From positions 1 to 21,254 of IMG/VR virus record IMGVR_UViG_3300046005_000856: a stretch of DNA of 21,254 bases; one strand, 5' to 3'. Made by a program: the position numbers and the translations under genes. Below the pieces are notes generated by a model, which ran no database searches, was not told the origin of the DNA, and saw only the letters and a program-made list of their open reading frames with translations. Below, piece after piece: positions 1-8,216 of the stretch. The stretch comes from a virus. Numbering within the stretch: position 1 is the stretch's first letter; every line of letters starts with the position of its first letter.

Positions 1-438
1 GGATATCCTAGTGTTGCTGAAAAATTTATTACTAATTTGACAGCATGGGAACCTGATTTAGTAGGGTCTAGTGGTGTGATATTTGTGTATCATTTGCAAG
101 ATGAATTATTAGAGCAAACAAAGTGTGAACTAATTAACAAGTTTCCAAAGTTAGAAGGAAGTAAATTTTCAATAGCATATACGCTAGGATCAAGGTTAAG
201 TTATGTGCAATGGCACTGCGACCAAGATCATAAATATGCATTAACAGTATATTTGAATGAACATTGGGATAGGAATTGGAGCGGTTCATTAATATACCAA
301 GACAGTGATAATCAACTTATAGCTGTTTATCCTGAATATAATAAGACTATTTCTTTTGCACCACCTGTTTGGCATACTACAAACATGCCAAATATACTAG
401 CTCCATTACGCGAAAGCCTACAAATATTTTGTGATTAA
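1..438 (+). CDS. 2OG-Fe(II) oxygenase (prolyl-4-hydroxylase-like), 5' partial
   Basis: The reading frame is open from base 1, so the true start lies left of the window. Counting from base 1, the iron ligands are visible as His72-x-Asp74 (in WHCDQD), distal His125 (VWHTT) and the 2-oxoglutarate-binding Arg137 (RESLQ), with a beta-rich stretch (YALTVYLNEHW) between, as in the double-stranded beta-helix dioxygenase fold. Such enzymes couple 2-oxoglutarate decarboxylation to hydroxylation of protein or nucleic-acid targets; the target here is unknown. It stands at the head of a structural gene chain, with its stop one base before the next ATG (440), so it is probably expressed late with virion proteins. 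Family assignment is firm; role in the virion or in host modification is open. Confidence 0.85.
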   Translation, partial: GYPSVAEKFITNLTAWEPDLVGSSGVIFVYHLQDELLEQTKCELINKFPKLEGSKFSIAYTLGSRLSYVQWHCDQDHKYALTVYLNEHWDRNWSGSLIYQDSDNQLIAVYPEYNKTISFAPPVWHTTNMPNILAPLRESLQIFCD

Positions 439-439
439 T

Positions 440-733
440 ATGGAAATAAAAACAGTATTAACATGCCCTTTAGGGGCTAAGTGCGAAGAAATAAAAGATG
501 GCGCAATCCATCGTTGTGCTTGGTACACCAAGTTAGTTGGCACTAATCCAAACACAGGTGAAGTTATGGACGAACACGGTTGCTCGATTGCATGGTTGCC
601 AATGCTGACAATAGAAAATTCTATGCAACAAAGAAGCACCAGTGCAGCGGTTGAAAGCTTTAGAAACGAGATGACTTCAGCGAATCAAACAAGCCAACAA
701 TTATTATTAGCTACTCAAGGTAAATTGCTATGA
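440..733 (+). CDS. Cys-rich conserved phage protein, unknown function
   Basis: 97 residues from ATG 440; an in-frame GTG at 431 would add three residues but overlaps the previous gene. Four cysteines (C9, C15, C26, C48) with H24 next to C26 could form a metal site, for example a zinc knuckle. The second half (IENSMQQRS...FRNEM) looks helical. It matches in style a small protein that I recall beside virion genes in other phages, but I know of no established function. It is joined to the next gene by an ATGA overlap, suggesting translational coupling in the late operon. A structural accessory or assembly role is inferred from position only. Confidence 0.75.
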   Translation: MEIKTVLTCPLGAKCEEIKDGAIHRCAWYTKLVGTNPNTGEVMDEHGCSIAWLPMLTIENSMQQRSTSAAVESFRNEMTSANQTSQQLLLATQGKLL

Positions 734-2292
734 CATTATTAAAAATTAATAATTTGGGTATGCAAAATGTTAATTTTGATTTAGAACCTTGTGACTTACC
801 ACCAGAAGTATTTACTTATGGAACAAACTTTAGACTAATAAATAATAAAATAGTCGGCTTTAACATGTCTAAGACATTAGCAACGCCACCATCTAACTTC
901 AAGGCAGGTGTAATTCAGCCAATATTGGGTGCTAGCGGTAGCTTCTATGTGTTAATAGGGCAATCATCAGCATGGGCATATAACGGAGCGTCATGGACTA
1001 ATATTACATCTGCTACAGGTTATCCAGGCATTAGTACAAATGGTGAATTATTCTGGCATAGTTGTTTACTAGGAAGCATACCAATATTTAATAATAAACA
1101 ACATTATCCAGAATATTGGTCGCCACAGCAAACCGCACAGATACTTCAACCGCTTAATTTTAAAGTTGGCAGCACTTGGCAAGCAATGGGATACAGTGCT
1201 GATATTATACGTTCTCATAAAGACTTCTTGTTTGCCTTAAATCTTTCAGAAGCTGGAACTATTTTGCCATCAACGTACCGTTGGAGTCATCCTGCTGATG
1301 TTAATGGTCTGCCTTATACATGGGACGAAACAGACTTAGCATCTATAGCTGGAAAGGCATCTATTGGTGGTGACATGGGCGCATTGATTGATGGCAAGAC
1401 ATTGCGTGATGCTTTTGTACTTTATTCAGAGCGAGGCATCAATATATTAAATTATGTTGGTGGTGAGTTTGTATGGCAACGTCAGGTATTGTCTGCAAAT
1501 CATGGTTTATTAGCTAAGAACTGTTTAGCAGAAGCAAATGGCGTTCATTATTTCTTATCTGATGGTGACATACTATCTAATGACGGTAACTCTATACAGT
1601 CTATTTTAAATAAACAGTTAAAAACACGATTAACAACAAACATTGATTCTACTTATTATGCTAATTCATTTGCTTTAACAAATCCGATTACTAAAGAGAT
1701 TTGGTTCTGTGTGCCAGAAGTAGGTAATACATTACCTAACATTGCGTTTATATTTAACTATGTTGACGGCACTACATCTATTCGTAATATACCAAACACT
1801 ACAACAGGGTTAGCATTTGGTGTGAATCTTGCTGTGCCTTTATTGTGGAGCAATACATCTGATACTTGGGATACCTCGTCAAGGGTCTGGACTTATGATC
1901 CAACATCGGTATTCTCTAAGACTGTTGTAAGTACAAATAACGTCAATAGTGCAATAGTTTCATTAGAGCTAGACGATAACACCACTGTTCAAAATACGTT
2001 GCTAGAACGGCTTAGTTTTGCCTTAGAAGGGCAAGAAGTAGTAACAACAACACAGAGTGTATATCCACACTTAACATCTAATGAATCAGTTAGTATACAA
2101 TTAGGATCACAGGACTTTGTAGGTGGTGCAGTACGTTGGAAACCTGAAGTATTATTTAATCCTAAAACCATGCGAAAGGTTGACATTAGAACTACCGGAA
2201 AGCTCTTGTCATGGCGTATTAAGTCAACAGGTTTACTGCCATTTACTTTAAGTGGTTTAGATATAGAATATGTAATTAATGGGGTGAGATAA
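730..2292 (+). CDS. large virion structural protein (tail/portal-closure type)
   Basis: 520 residues, mostly short beta strands with many aromatic, Asn, Ser and Thr residues and no signal peptide or membrane segment. The N-terminus (INNLGMQ..FDLEPCDLPPEVFTYGTNFR) is a pattern seen in podovirus virion proteins annotated as stabilisation or tail-hub proteins, functionally like P22 gp10. The repeated W/Y-containing strands (SAWAYNGASWTN, DTWDTSSRVWTYDP) suggest a beta-propeller or adhesin-like repeat fold. ATGA overlap with the previous gene and a one-base TAATG overlap with the next place it in the structural operon. Structural role is likely; whether it is a nozzle, adaptor or fibre base cannot be told from sequence alone. 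Confidence 0.7.
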   Translation: MTLLKINNLGMQNVNFDLEPCDLPPEVFTYGTNFRLINNKIVGFNMSKTLATPPSNFKAGVIQPILGASGSFYVLIGQSSAWAYNGASWTNITSATGYPGISTNGELFWHSCLLGSIPIFNNKQHYPEYWSPQQTAQILQPLNFKVGSTWQAMGYSADIIRSHKDFLFALNLSEAGTILPSTYRWSHPADVNGLPYTWDETDLASIAGKASIGGDMGALIDGKTLRDAFVLYSERGINILNYVGGEFVWQRQVLSANHGLLAKNCLAEANGVHYFLSDGDILSNDGNSIQSILNKQLKTRLTTNIDSTYYANSFALTNPITKEIWFCVPEVGNTLPNIAFIFNYVDGTTSIRNIPNTTTGLAFGVNLAVPLLWSNTSDTWDTSSRVWTYDPTSVFSKTVVSTNNVNSAIVSLELDDNTTVQNTLLERLSFALEGQEVVTTTQSVYPHLTSNESVSIQLGSQDFVGGAVRWKPEVLFNPKTMRKVDIRTTGKLLSWRIKSTGLLPFTLSGLDIEYVINGVR

Positions 2293-2684
2293 TGGACAGT
2301 ACATTAATAGCTCAATTACTTGGACAGATGGATAAACCTACAGCAGAGAGTCCTGACTATGGTTTAGATAGCTACCTTAAAAAGTATGGTGTACCTCCTC
2401 CTTATAAATCAATACAAGATTATTTAGATAATGGAGGTCATCTAAAAGACGAATTTAAACTTCCCAACCACATAACCTTTAGTAGTTTTAGTCCTTATTC
2501 TGCACCTGATATGCAGGGCGGTGTTTGGCAAAAAGGTGGCATAGATAGGTGGAGTTTTGAGCCATCACAATTTAATTTACAAAACACGCCAATAAAAGAT
2601 TTGATTAAATATTTTAATACTCGTGAAAAGAAGGGTACGTTCTTACATGCACCAAATGGAAAATACTATGAGGGCATTAAATAA
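2292..2684 (+). CDS. hypothetical protein in structural module
   Basis: 130 residues with no family that I recognise. It is hydrophilic, Pro/Tyr/Lys-rich, without membrane segments or cysteines. Around residues 75-130 it has a segment (GGVWQKGGIDRW, FLHAPNGKYYEGIK) that looks like a small folded domain. It starts inside the stop of the large virion protein (TAATG) and ends the same way into the C1q-like gene, so it must be co-translated with virion components. A minor virion or assembly protein is the simplest inference. Confidence 0.6.
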   Translation: MDSTLIAQLLGQMDKPTAESPDYGLDSYLKKYGVPPPYKSIQDYLDNGGHLKDEFKLPNHITFSSFSPYSAPDMQGGVWQKGGIDRWSFEPSQFNLQNTPIKDLIKYFNTREKKGTFLHAPNGKYYEGIK

Positions 2685-3385
2685 TGGAACAGCCTCCTTT
2701 TACAACATCACCAGAACTTAAAGAGTATTTAGTAAGGCAACTAACATCAGTCAACTACAAGGCTGATGATCTTGGCAACTTAAGCATATTGACAGCACTT
2801 CCAAATAAGCCACATGTCGGCAAGATTTACTATTTTGCTAATGCTATTTTGCCAAGCATTACTTATGAAGGCGCATGGGTATATACATCATATGGTTGGA
2901 CATCGCTATCATCAATGTCATCAACTCCTTATGGTGCGTTTGAAGATACAGTTTCACATACGGTAACAGCTAACACAGCTAATGCTATGACATTTAATAC
3001 TACTGATTATAGTAGCAATGTCAGTATGGTTAGTGGATCAAGGATAACAGTTGCATATAGTGGCTTATATAATTTGCAATTTAGTACACAGTTTCAAAAT
3101 ACAGATAATTCATTACAGGACGTTAGTATTTGGTTGCGTATAAATGGTGCAGATGTTGTGGGTTCTACAGGTTATATTTCTGTACCCAATAGTCATGGTG
3201 GTATAGCAGGACATAGCATTAATGGCTGGAACTTCTTTGTTAGATTAACTGCAAGTCAATATGTTGAAATCTGGTGGTCTACAACACACGCTGGTGTTAC
3301 TATACAAGCATATGCAGCAGGAACTTCACCAACTAGACCATCAACTGCATCTAATGTGGTAACAATGACTTATGTAGCACAATGA
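2684..3385 (+). CDS. C1q/TNF-like jelly-roll tail fibre or adhesin
   Basis: 233 residues. The N-terminal ~80 residues include a short segment (GKIYYFANAILPSITYEGAWVY) typical of phage fibre connector modules. From about residue 83 to the end the strands follow a C1q-like pattern: SGLYNLQFSTQFQN, VSIWLRINGADV, NFFVRLTASQYVEIWW, ending VVTMTYVAQ. C1q-like domains form trimeric heads and are common at phage fibre tips, where they bind receptors or stabilise the trimer. The gene overlaps the following GNAT-like gene by four bases. Likely host-recognition or decoration protein; receptor unknown. No reverse transcriptase or template repeat was seen, so there is no sign of targeted diversification. 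Confidence 0.75.
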   Translation: MEQPPFTTSPELKEYLVRQLTSVNYKADDLGNLSILTALPNKPHVGKIYYFANAILPSITYEGAWVYTSYGWTSLSSMSSTPYGAFEDTVSHTVTANTANAMTFNTTDYSSNVSMVSGSRITVAYSGLYNLQFSTQFQNTDNSLQDVSIWLRINGADVVGSTGYISVPNSHGGIAGHSINGWNFFVRLTASQYVEIWWSTTHAGVTIQAYAAGTSPTRPSTASNVVTMTYVAQ

Positions 3386-3813
3386 ATAATTATAATATAG
3401 TAGCATTACCACCAACATTAGTAGAAGTCCTGTGGGATAAGATTGCTCCACATCTTAAAAAGGCTATTGAAATATCAAATGGGGAGCTTACTGAGGAAGG
3501 AATAAAAAGAGTTTTATTGTCAGGAAGCAACATGGCTCTTCTTATTTGTCGCAATGAGCATATTGTTGCAGTTCATACTTTAGAAGTAAGAGAACTTTCA
3601 GAAGGATTGCGTGTCCTCCATATTAACGCTATTGGTGGAGAAGAAATGGGCGCATGGTTTGAACAATATGTACTTGTAATGAGAGCCATAGCAAAAGATT
3701 TAAACTGTACAGAAGTCAGAGGCTGTGCAGTTAGAAATGGTTGGCTAAGGTATCTTAAAGGCTTAGGATTTGAAAAAATATCATCAACAGTTAGATTAAA
3801 ACTAGGGGAATAA
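3382..3813 (+). CDS. GNAT-like acetyltransferase-fold protein of the virion module
   Basis: 143 residues. The order helix (LVEVLWDKIAPHLKKAIE), beta strand (MALLICRNEHIVAVHTLEV), strand (LRVLHINAIGG), helix (WFEQYVLVMRAIAKDL), strand (EVRGCAV) and RNGWLRYLKGLGFEKI matches the GNAT fold, with the final GW..YL..LGF block typical of its C-terminus. A clear acetyl-CoA pyrophosphate loop (R/Q-x-x-G-x-G/A) is not obvious, so it may not be catalytic. Proteins of this kind occur among podovirus structural genes. Overlaps the C1q-like gene (ATGA) and precedes a 53-residue gene. Fold call moderately sure; function not known. Confidence 0.65.
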   Translation: MNNYNIVALPPTLVEVLWDKIAPHLKKAIEISNGELTEEGIKRVLLSGSNMALLICRNEHIVAVHTLEVRELSEGLRVLHINAIGGEEMGAWFEQYVLVMRAIAKDLNCTEVRGCAVRNGWLRYLKGLGFEKISSTVRLKLGE

Positions 3814-3814
3814 C

Positions 3815-3976
3815 ATGGCTGGCAAAATATATAAAAACTCATTTAAACTAAATGAAGCATGGGGAGATGGTCGTAGAGCTGCTCAAACAGGTTTACTTAT
3901 TGGCACTAACCCATTTTCCGCTGGCGTTCCTGCTTACCAAGCATGGATAGACGGTTTCAACAACACTTTCGCATAA
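3815..3976 (+). CDS. small RMF/CrpP-like protein (53 aa)
   Basis: Short gene whose ATG is two bases after the previous stop, preceded by an AGGGGAA ribosome-binding site. The product runs MAGKIYKN...AWGDGRRAAQTG..IGTNPF...PAYQAWIDGFNNTFA. The pattern G-x-x-A-x-x-G, then N-P-[FY], then W-x-x-G-[FW] is the signature of ribosome modulation factor and the related CrpP-type mini-proteins. RMF dimerises 70S ribosomes in resting E. coli. Here the gene lies between fibre and ejection genes, so it could act late on host ribosomes or could be a virion mini-protein using the same fold. Ten bases separate it from the next ATG, with AAGGGGAAGG supplying that gene's ribosome-binding site. Coding status is well supported by packing; function is inferred. 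Confidence 0.7.
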   Translation: MAGKIYKNSFKLNEAWGDGRRAAQTGLLIGTNPFSAGVPAYQAWIDGFNNTFA

Positions 3977-3986
3977 GGGGAAGGTC

Positions 3987-4829
3987 ATGTCAGGCGGTGG
4001 AAGCTATAATCAAAGTAAGGCAAATAACCAAAGTCAGTTCCAACAACAAATACCAAAGTGGCAATCTGATGCACTTACTCAAATGTACAATGCAGCAGCA
4101 GGTACTTATGGTAATGTTGGAAACACCATCAATCAGCAGATGGGTGGAGCGCAAGATTACATTAACCAAACTAGCCAAGCTGCAATGCCTGAGTGGCAAA
4201 ATCAGTTAGCTGGCGGTGTATATCAAGGCATGGATAATGCTAATAGGCTTTCTCAGTCATTGCAACAATCGTTAAATGCTCCAACCAACACACAAAGCAT
4301 TTATGCTCAGATGATGGGCGGACAAGGTAATACCTATGCTGATGCAATGAAAGCTGGTTATGCTGCTGATGCTAATAGAGCAACTGCTAACATGCTATCT
4401 AATCTTGATGCAAGGGCAACAGCTTCAGGCATGTCTGGTGGATCAAGGCATGGTACAGCTACTTCTCAAGGCATGTATGATATTAACAGCAATTTGCAAA
4501 AGAATTTAGCAGATGTTGGCTACAATACTTTTGATAAAGACTTGCAAAATAAACTTAACATTGCACAACAAGCAGATCAAGGAACTCTTGCTAGACAGCA
4601 GTTAATGTCAAACATGCTAGGACAACAACAAGGTGTTTCTACTGGTGCTTTAGGTATGGGTCAAAATATGCAAAATCTTGGTATGGGTGCGTTTGCACCA
4701 GGTATGATGCCTTGGCAAAATATTAGTAACTATGCAAATGCTTTAGGATCACCAACAGTGCTTAATTCTGGCAGTAGTTCTGGAAACAGTAATGCTATGG
4801 GAATGAGTGGCGGTGGAGGTGCTAAGTAA
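3987..4829 (+). CDS. internal/ejection-type virion protein (Gln/Asn/Gly/Met-rich)
   Basis: 280 residues with strong bias to Q, N, G, A, M and S. It starts with MSGGGSYNQSKANNQ and ends in a low-complexity Gly/Ser/Met tail. Middle helices (ADAMKAGYAADANRATANML, LNIAQQADQGTLARQQLMS) and the ARATASGMSGGSRHG segment are typical of podovirus internal proteins that are ejected with DNA into the host envelope. Strong ribosome-binding site just upstream. It overlaps the next gene by one base. The exact homologue (for example P22 gp7/gp16/gp20 or T7 gp14 equivalent) cannot be assigned from sequence alone. Confidence 0.7.
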   Translation: MSGGGSYNQSKANNQSQFQQQIPKWQSDALTQMYNAAAGTYGNVGNTINQQMGGAQDYINQTSQAAMPEWQNQLAGGVYQGMDNANRLSQSLQQSLNAPTNTQSIYAQMMGGQGNTYADAMKAGYAADANRATANMLSNLDARATASGMSGGSRHGTATSQGMYDINSNLQKNLADVGYNTFDKDLQNKLNIAQQADQGTLARQQLMSNMLGQQQGVSTGALGMGQNMQNLGMGAFAPGMMPWQNISNYANALGSPTVLNSGSSSGNSNAMGMSGGGGAK

Positions 4830-5320
4830 TGAGTAGCTTATTGGAGTTATTAAGTGGCGGTGGCAGTCTTACTGATCTGCTGAGAAAGAAGTCTATGGGT
4901 GGCGCTGGCAATGCTATGTCTGGACAAGTTGCAGGTGCTGTATTACCACAAAGTTCATTAAACCAAGCATTAACAGGATCGCCAACAACTACTAATCCTA
5001 TGATGTCATCAACAATAGGATCAGCAGCAACTATTCCTGCACAAAAACAAAGCAATCGTAGTTGGGAGAAATGGGCGCAACCACAAGATGTTTCTGCTGG
5101 ACTATCTGCTGCACAACCTAATGACCCAATGTATAATCAGATGATGCAACAGGTTATGCAACAACAACCTCAACAACAAAGACAGCCAATGACTTCTGTT
5201 GGAGTGGCTCAACTTCCACAAACAGGTATTCCACAGGCTACTATGCCTCAAATGCCTGGTGCTATTCATCCAAACGAAGATATGATGTCATTATTTAGAA
5301 GATTAATGGGAGGTGCGTAG
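4829..5320 (+). CDS. Gln/Pro-rich probable virion-internal protein
   Basis: 163 residues, low complexity. The N-terminus has a Gly-rich hydrophobic start (LLELLSGGGSLTDLL), followed by Ser/Thr/Ala linkers, a Gln block (QMMQQVMQQQPQQQRQP, about residues 109-125) and Pro/Gln/Met repeats. The last residues (EDMMSLFRRLMGGA) form a possible amphipathic helix. No family recognised. One-base overlaps with both neighbours tie it to the ejection-protein set; a scaffold-like or flexible internal virion role is inferred. Its Gln block resembles the start of the next protein (QRQQPQQ). Confidence 0.6.
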   Translation: MSSLLELLSGGGSLTDLLRKKSMGGAGNAMSGQVAGAVLPQSSLNQALTGSPTTTNPMMSSTIGSAATIPAQKQSNRSWEKWAQPQDVSAGLSAAQPNDPMYNQMMQQVMQQQPQQQRQPMTSVGVAQLPQTGIPQATMPQMPGAIHPNEDMMSLFRRLMGGA

Positions 5321-6489
5321 TGGCATTTAATATTGTTGATATGCTAAGAGGTGATATTGTCCAGCGACAACAACCTCAACAAAATTCAAGCTCAGGTCTT
5401 GGTGAGATGCTTTCATACTTAATGCAAGGCACTAACCAACCTGTTGCAAAAGTTCCTGAACAAGCACAATACTGGACTCCTCCTAGTTTAAGTGAAATTG
5501 CTCAAGTTTCTGCTAATAGACGACAAGAAAAGCAACAGGAAGATTCTTTTGCAAAGTTGCAGGAGTTGATTGGTACTAAAGGAACACCAGGTAATAACAT
5601 TCCAACACCATTTAGAGGTGCTGTACTACCAACTAAAGGAACTGGTCTTAGAGGCGGTGGAAGTTTAGAAGATTTTGCTATTGGTCTTGCTGGTGTTCCT
5701 GATAAGGCTTTAGCAGCTCAAGGTTTTGATATGATAACTAACTTGTCAAAACCAACTCCTCAACCTGCTCTACATTCTATGGGTGTTCCTAATAAGCCTG
5801 GTTATAAAGTTAATTTTTATCTTGATGCTAATAACCAACCTGTACCAGTTGGCGAACCGTACAAATCAGATGGTGGTATTAATATTAATACTGGTGCTGG
5901 CTCTATGGGTAACTTATTAAGTGAAGAACAAAAAATAAAAGCCAATATTCCTGTAAAAGACGTTGCACAATTCAATCAGTCTGGTGGAATAAGCATTGTA
6001 AAACCTGCTCCTGCACCAGTTGAATTAAAAGATTGGCAAAGAAAAGATTTAGACTTTGTTACAAGAATGATGCAAGCAGATAAGGTTTTATCTGAAGTTG
6101 GCACTAATTATGATCCAGCGTATGTTAAAGCAGCTAGATATGTAGAAAATACACCAATTTTAGGTGACATAGCTAATGCTGCTATAAGTGAAAATGACCA
6201 GCGTGTTTTACAGGCTCAACGTCAATTTCTTAATTCTGTATTAAGACCTGAATCTGGTGCTGTTATTGGTGATGTTGAATTTGCAAGTGGAGTAAAACAA
6301 TATTTTCCACAGCCAAATGAATCAAAAAAGATACAGGAACAAAAAGCTAATGCAAGAAGAACTGCAATAGAAGGCTTAAAACTTGGAATACCTCCAGAGT
6401 TTTTACCTAAAACAGATTATGGATCATATTCTCCATCAACAGGAGGTGGTTTAAAATCTGCTGAACAATACTTAATGGAGAATCAATAA
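5320..6489 (+). CDS. DNA-ejection / internal virion protein with ESGA motif
   Basis: 389 residues, GTG start overlapping the previous stop (TAGTG). Residues about 20-190 are Pro/Gln/Gly-rich and probably flexible. The C-terminal part is helical with the block QRQFLNSVLRPESGAVIG (about residues 299-316), then FASGVKQYFPQPNES and ARRTAIEGLKLGIPPEF. This VLR-ESGA ... YFPQ ... K...R..AIEG pattern recurs in large phage internal and DNA-transfer proteins, as I recall them. Neighbouring genes are of the same type. Expected to be carried in the capsid and leave with the DNA. Family resemblance is good; precise role unproven. Confidence 0.7.
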   Translation: MAFNIVDMLRGDIVQRQQPQQNSSSGLGEMLSYLMQGTNQPVAKVPEQAQYWTPPSLSEIAQVSANRRQEKQQEDSFAKLQELIGTKGTPGNNIPTPFRGAVLPTKGTGLRGGGSLEDFAIGLAGVPDKALAAQGFDMITNLSKPTPQPALHSMGVPNKPGYKVNFYLDANNQPVPVGEPYKSDGGININTGAGSMGNLLSEEQKIKANIPVKDVAQFNQSGGISIVKPAPAPVELKDWQRKDLDFVTRMMQADKVLSEVGTNYDPAYVKAARYVENTPILGDIANAAISENDQRVLQAQRQFLNSVLRPESGAVIGDVEFASGVKQYFPQPNESKKIQEQKANARRTAIEGLKLGIPPEFLPKTDYGSYSPSTGGGLKSAEQYLMENQ

Positions 6490-8216
6490 TGAGTTCCTTT
6501 AGTGATTTACAAAAAGCATTTTATCTAGCGCAACAAAAAGGTGACACTGAACATGCCACAAAGTTTGCAAAAGAATTAGCTGCACAAGGAACTGATTATA
6601 GTGGAAAGCAAGTTGAAGAAACTAATTTGCAAGCTGGTGACACATTAGGAGGTAATGTTTGGAATGGTAATGGTTGGGTATCGCCTGATAAGTATGATCT
6701 GCCATTAAAAACAATACCATCAACACCTGCCGTACAAGAAAACAAACCACAGTCATGGTTAAAGGTAGCAACAAGAGGTGTTTCTAATCTTCCAGGTTCT
6801 ATTGCTGGTGTAGCTGGTGACGTTGTGTCTAGCGTTTTACATCCTATTGATACAGCACAAGGCGTTTTAGATTTAGGCAATGCTGCGCTTCAGAAAGTGC
6901 TTCCTGATGCTATTGTTCAAATGATGCCAGAAAGTACACGCAATAACCCTGCAAAATTAAATGCTGTTGTAGACTTTTATAAATCACGATATACCAATCC
7001 TGAAAACTTTAAAGAAGCACTAGCAGCCGATCCAGCCAGCGTATTAGCTGATTTCTCAACAGTGCTAACAGGTGGAGGTTCTTTAGCTTCAAAGATTCCA
7101 GCGTTGACTAAGGTTGGAAATGTTGTAGCAGGTGTAGGACGTATTGTTGATCCGTTATCAATAGCGGTTAATGTAGCACCTTCATTTGGTAAAGGTCTTG
7201 CTAATGTAATCGGGGGAACTGGTACGCATACAGGTGGAGAAAGTTTAAAGACCGCAGCTAGGGCAGGTGCTGAAGGCGGAAAGATGGCTGAAACATTTTT
7301 AGGAAACATGCGTGGCAATGTTCCAATGCAAGATGTTTTAGACATGGCAAAACAAAATGTTGCTGATATGGGAGCAAGAAAGGCAGCAGAATATCAACAA
7401 GGAATGGTTGGAATAACTAATGATAAATCAGTATTAGATTTTAATAAAATAGACAACACTTTAGCCAATACATATGACAAGGTAACATTTAAAGGAAAAC
7501 CAAAGAATGATGTTGCTTTTACGGCTTTTAATAAGATAGCCAATGAGATTAATGCTTGGAAAGATTTAGACCCTGCTGAATTTCATACACCATTAGGACT
7601 TGATGCACTTAAGCAAAGAATTGGTGGAATACAAGAGTCAATTCCGTATGAAGAAAAGACTGCAAGAATGGTGGCAAAAAATCTTTATGATTCCGTTAAG
7701 AATGAAATAACAAATCAAGCTCCAGCTTATTCAAAGGTGATGAAAGATTATTCTCAGGCATCTGATTTAATCAATGAAATAGAGCGTACATTCTCATTAA
7801 AGCAGTCTGGCAATCCAGATACAGCAATGAGAAAATTACAGTCTTTAATGCGTAATAATGTAAACACTAACTATGGAAACAGACTTGATTTATTTAAAAC
7901 TTTAGAAGATCAAGGAAGGAATGAACTTACTTCTGCAATAGCAGGTCAAGCACTTAACTCATGGACTCCAAGAGGTCTTGCAAATGCTGGCTTAACAGGT
8001 ATAGGAAGTTATGCTGTTGGTGGCGCACCATTGGCTGTGCCTATGCTTATGGCACAATCACCTAGATTGATGGGTGAGGCAGCTTATGGTGTTGGTTTAT
8101 TATCAAAACCTGTAACAAAAACATCTAAAAAGTTAAAAGGTATGTTTGACTACTTGAATGTAGATCCAACACTTACTGGTAATTTATTGTATCAAGCTAG
8201 AGAGAATCGCCAATGA
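6489..8216 (+). CDS. large internal virion / DNA-ejection protein
   Basis: 575 residues, mainly helical. The N-terminal segment (FSDLQKAFYLAQQKGDTEHATKFAKELA, residues 4-31) resembles a helical repeat found at the start of phage internal proteins. Two glycine-zipper-like hydrophobic stretches occur near residues 100-117 (NLPGSIAGVAGDVVSSVL) and 496-522 (GLANAGLTGIGSYAVGGAP onward), which could insert into the host membrane during ejection. The middle is rich in charged helices. Overlaps the next gene by four bases (ATGA). No catalytic motif seen (no lysozyme-like E-8-D/T or transglycosylase motif that I could recognise). Confidence 0.65.
   Translation: MSSFSDLQKAFYLAQQKGDTEHATKFAKELAAQGTDYSGKQVEETNLQAGDTLGGNVWNGNGWVSPDKYDLPLKTIPSTPAVQENKPQSWLKVATRGVSNLPGSIAGVAGDVVSSVLHPIDTAQGVLDLGNAALQKVLPDAIVQMMPESTRNNPAKLNAVVDFYKSRYTNPENFKEALAADPASVLADFSTVLTGGGSLASKIPALTKVGNVVAGVGRIVDPLSIAVNVAPSFGKGLANVIGGTGTHTGGESLKTAARAGAEGGKMAETFLGNMRGNVPMQDVLDMAKQNVADMGARKAAEYQQGMVGITNDKSVLDFNKIDNTLANTYDKVTFKGKPKNDVAFTAFNKIANEINAWKDLDPAEFHTPLGLDALKQRIGGIQESIPYEEKTARMVAKNLYDSVKNEITNQAPAYSKVMKDYSQASDLINEIERTFSLKQSGNPDTAMRKLQSLMRNNVNTNYGNRLDLFKTLEDQGRNELTSAIAGQALNSWTPRGLANAGLTGIGSYAVGGAPLAVPMLMAQSPRLMGEAAYGVGLLSKPVTKTSKKLKGMFDYLNVDPTLTGNLLYQARENRQ

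Noticed and set aside
2684-3385. Diversity-generating retroelement target in the C1q-like fibre
   Set aside because: No reverse transcriptase, template repeat or C-type-lectin variable region is visible in the window.
3943-4209. Plus-strand frame of 88 codons overlapping the start of the ejection-type gene
   Set aside because: It covers the RMF-like gene's end and the start of the 280-residue gene in another frame, has no ribosome-binding site and no known motif; the two overlapped genes are better supported.
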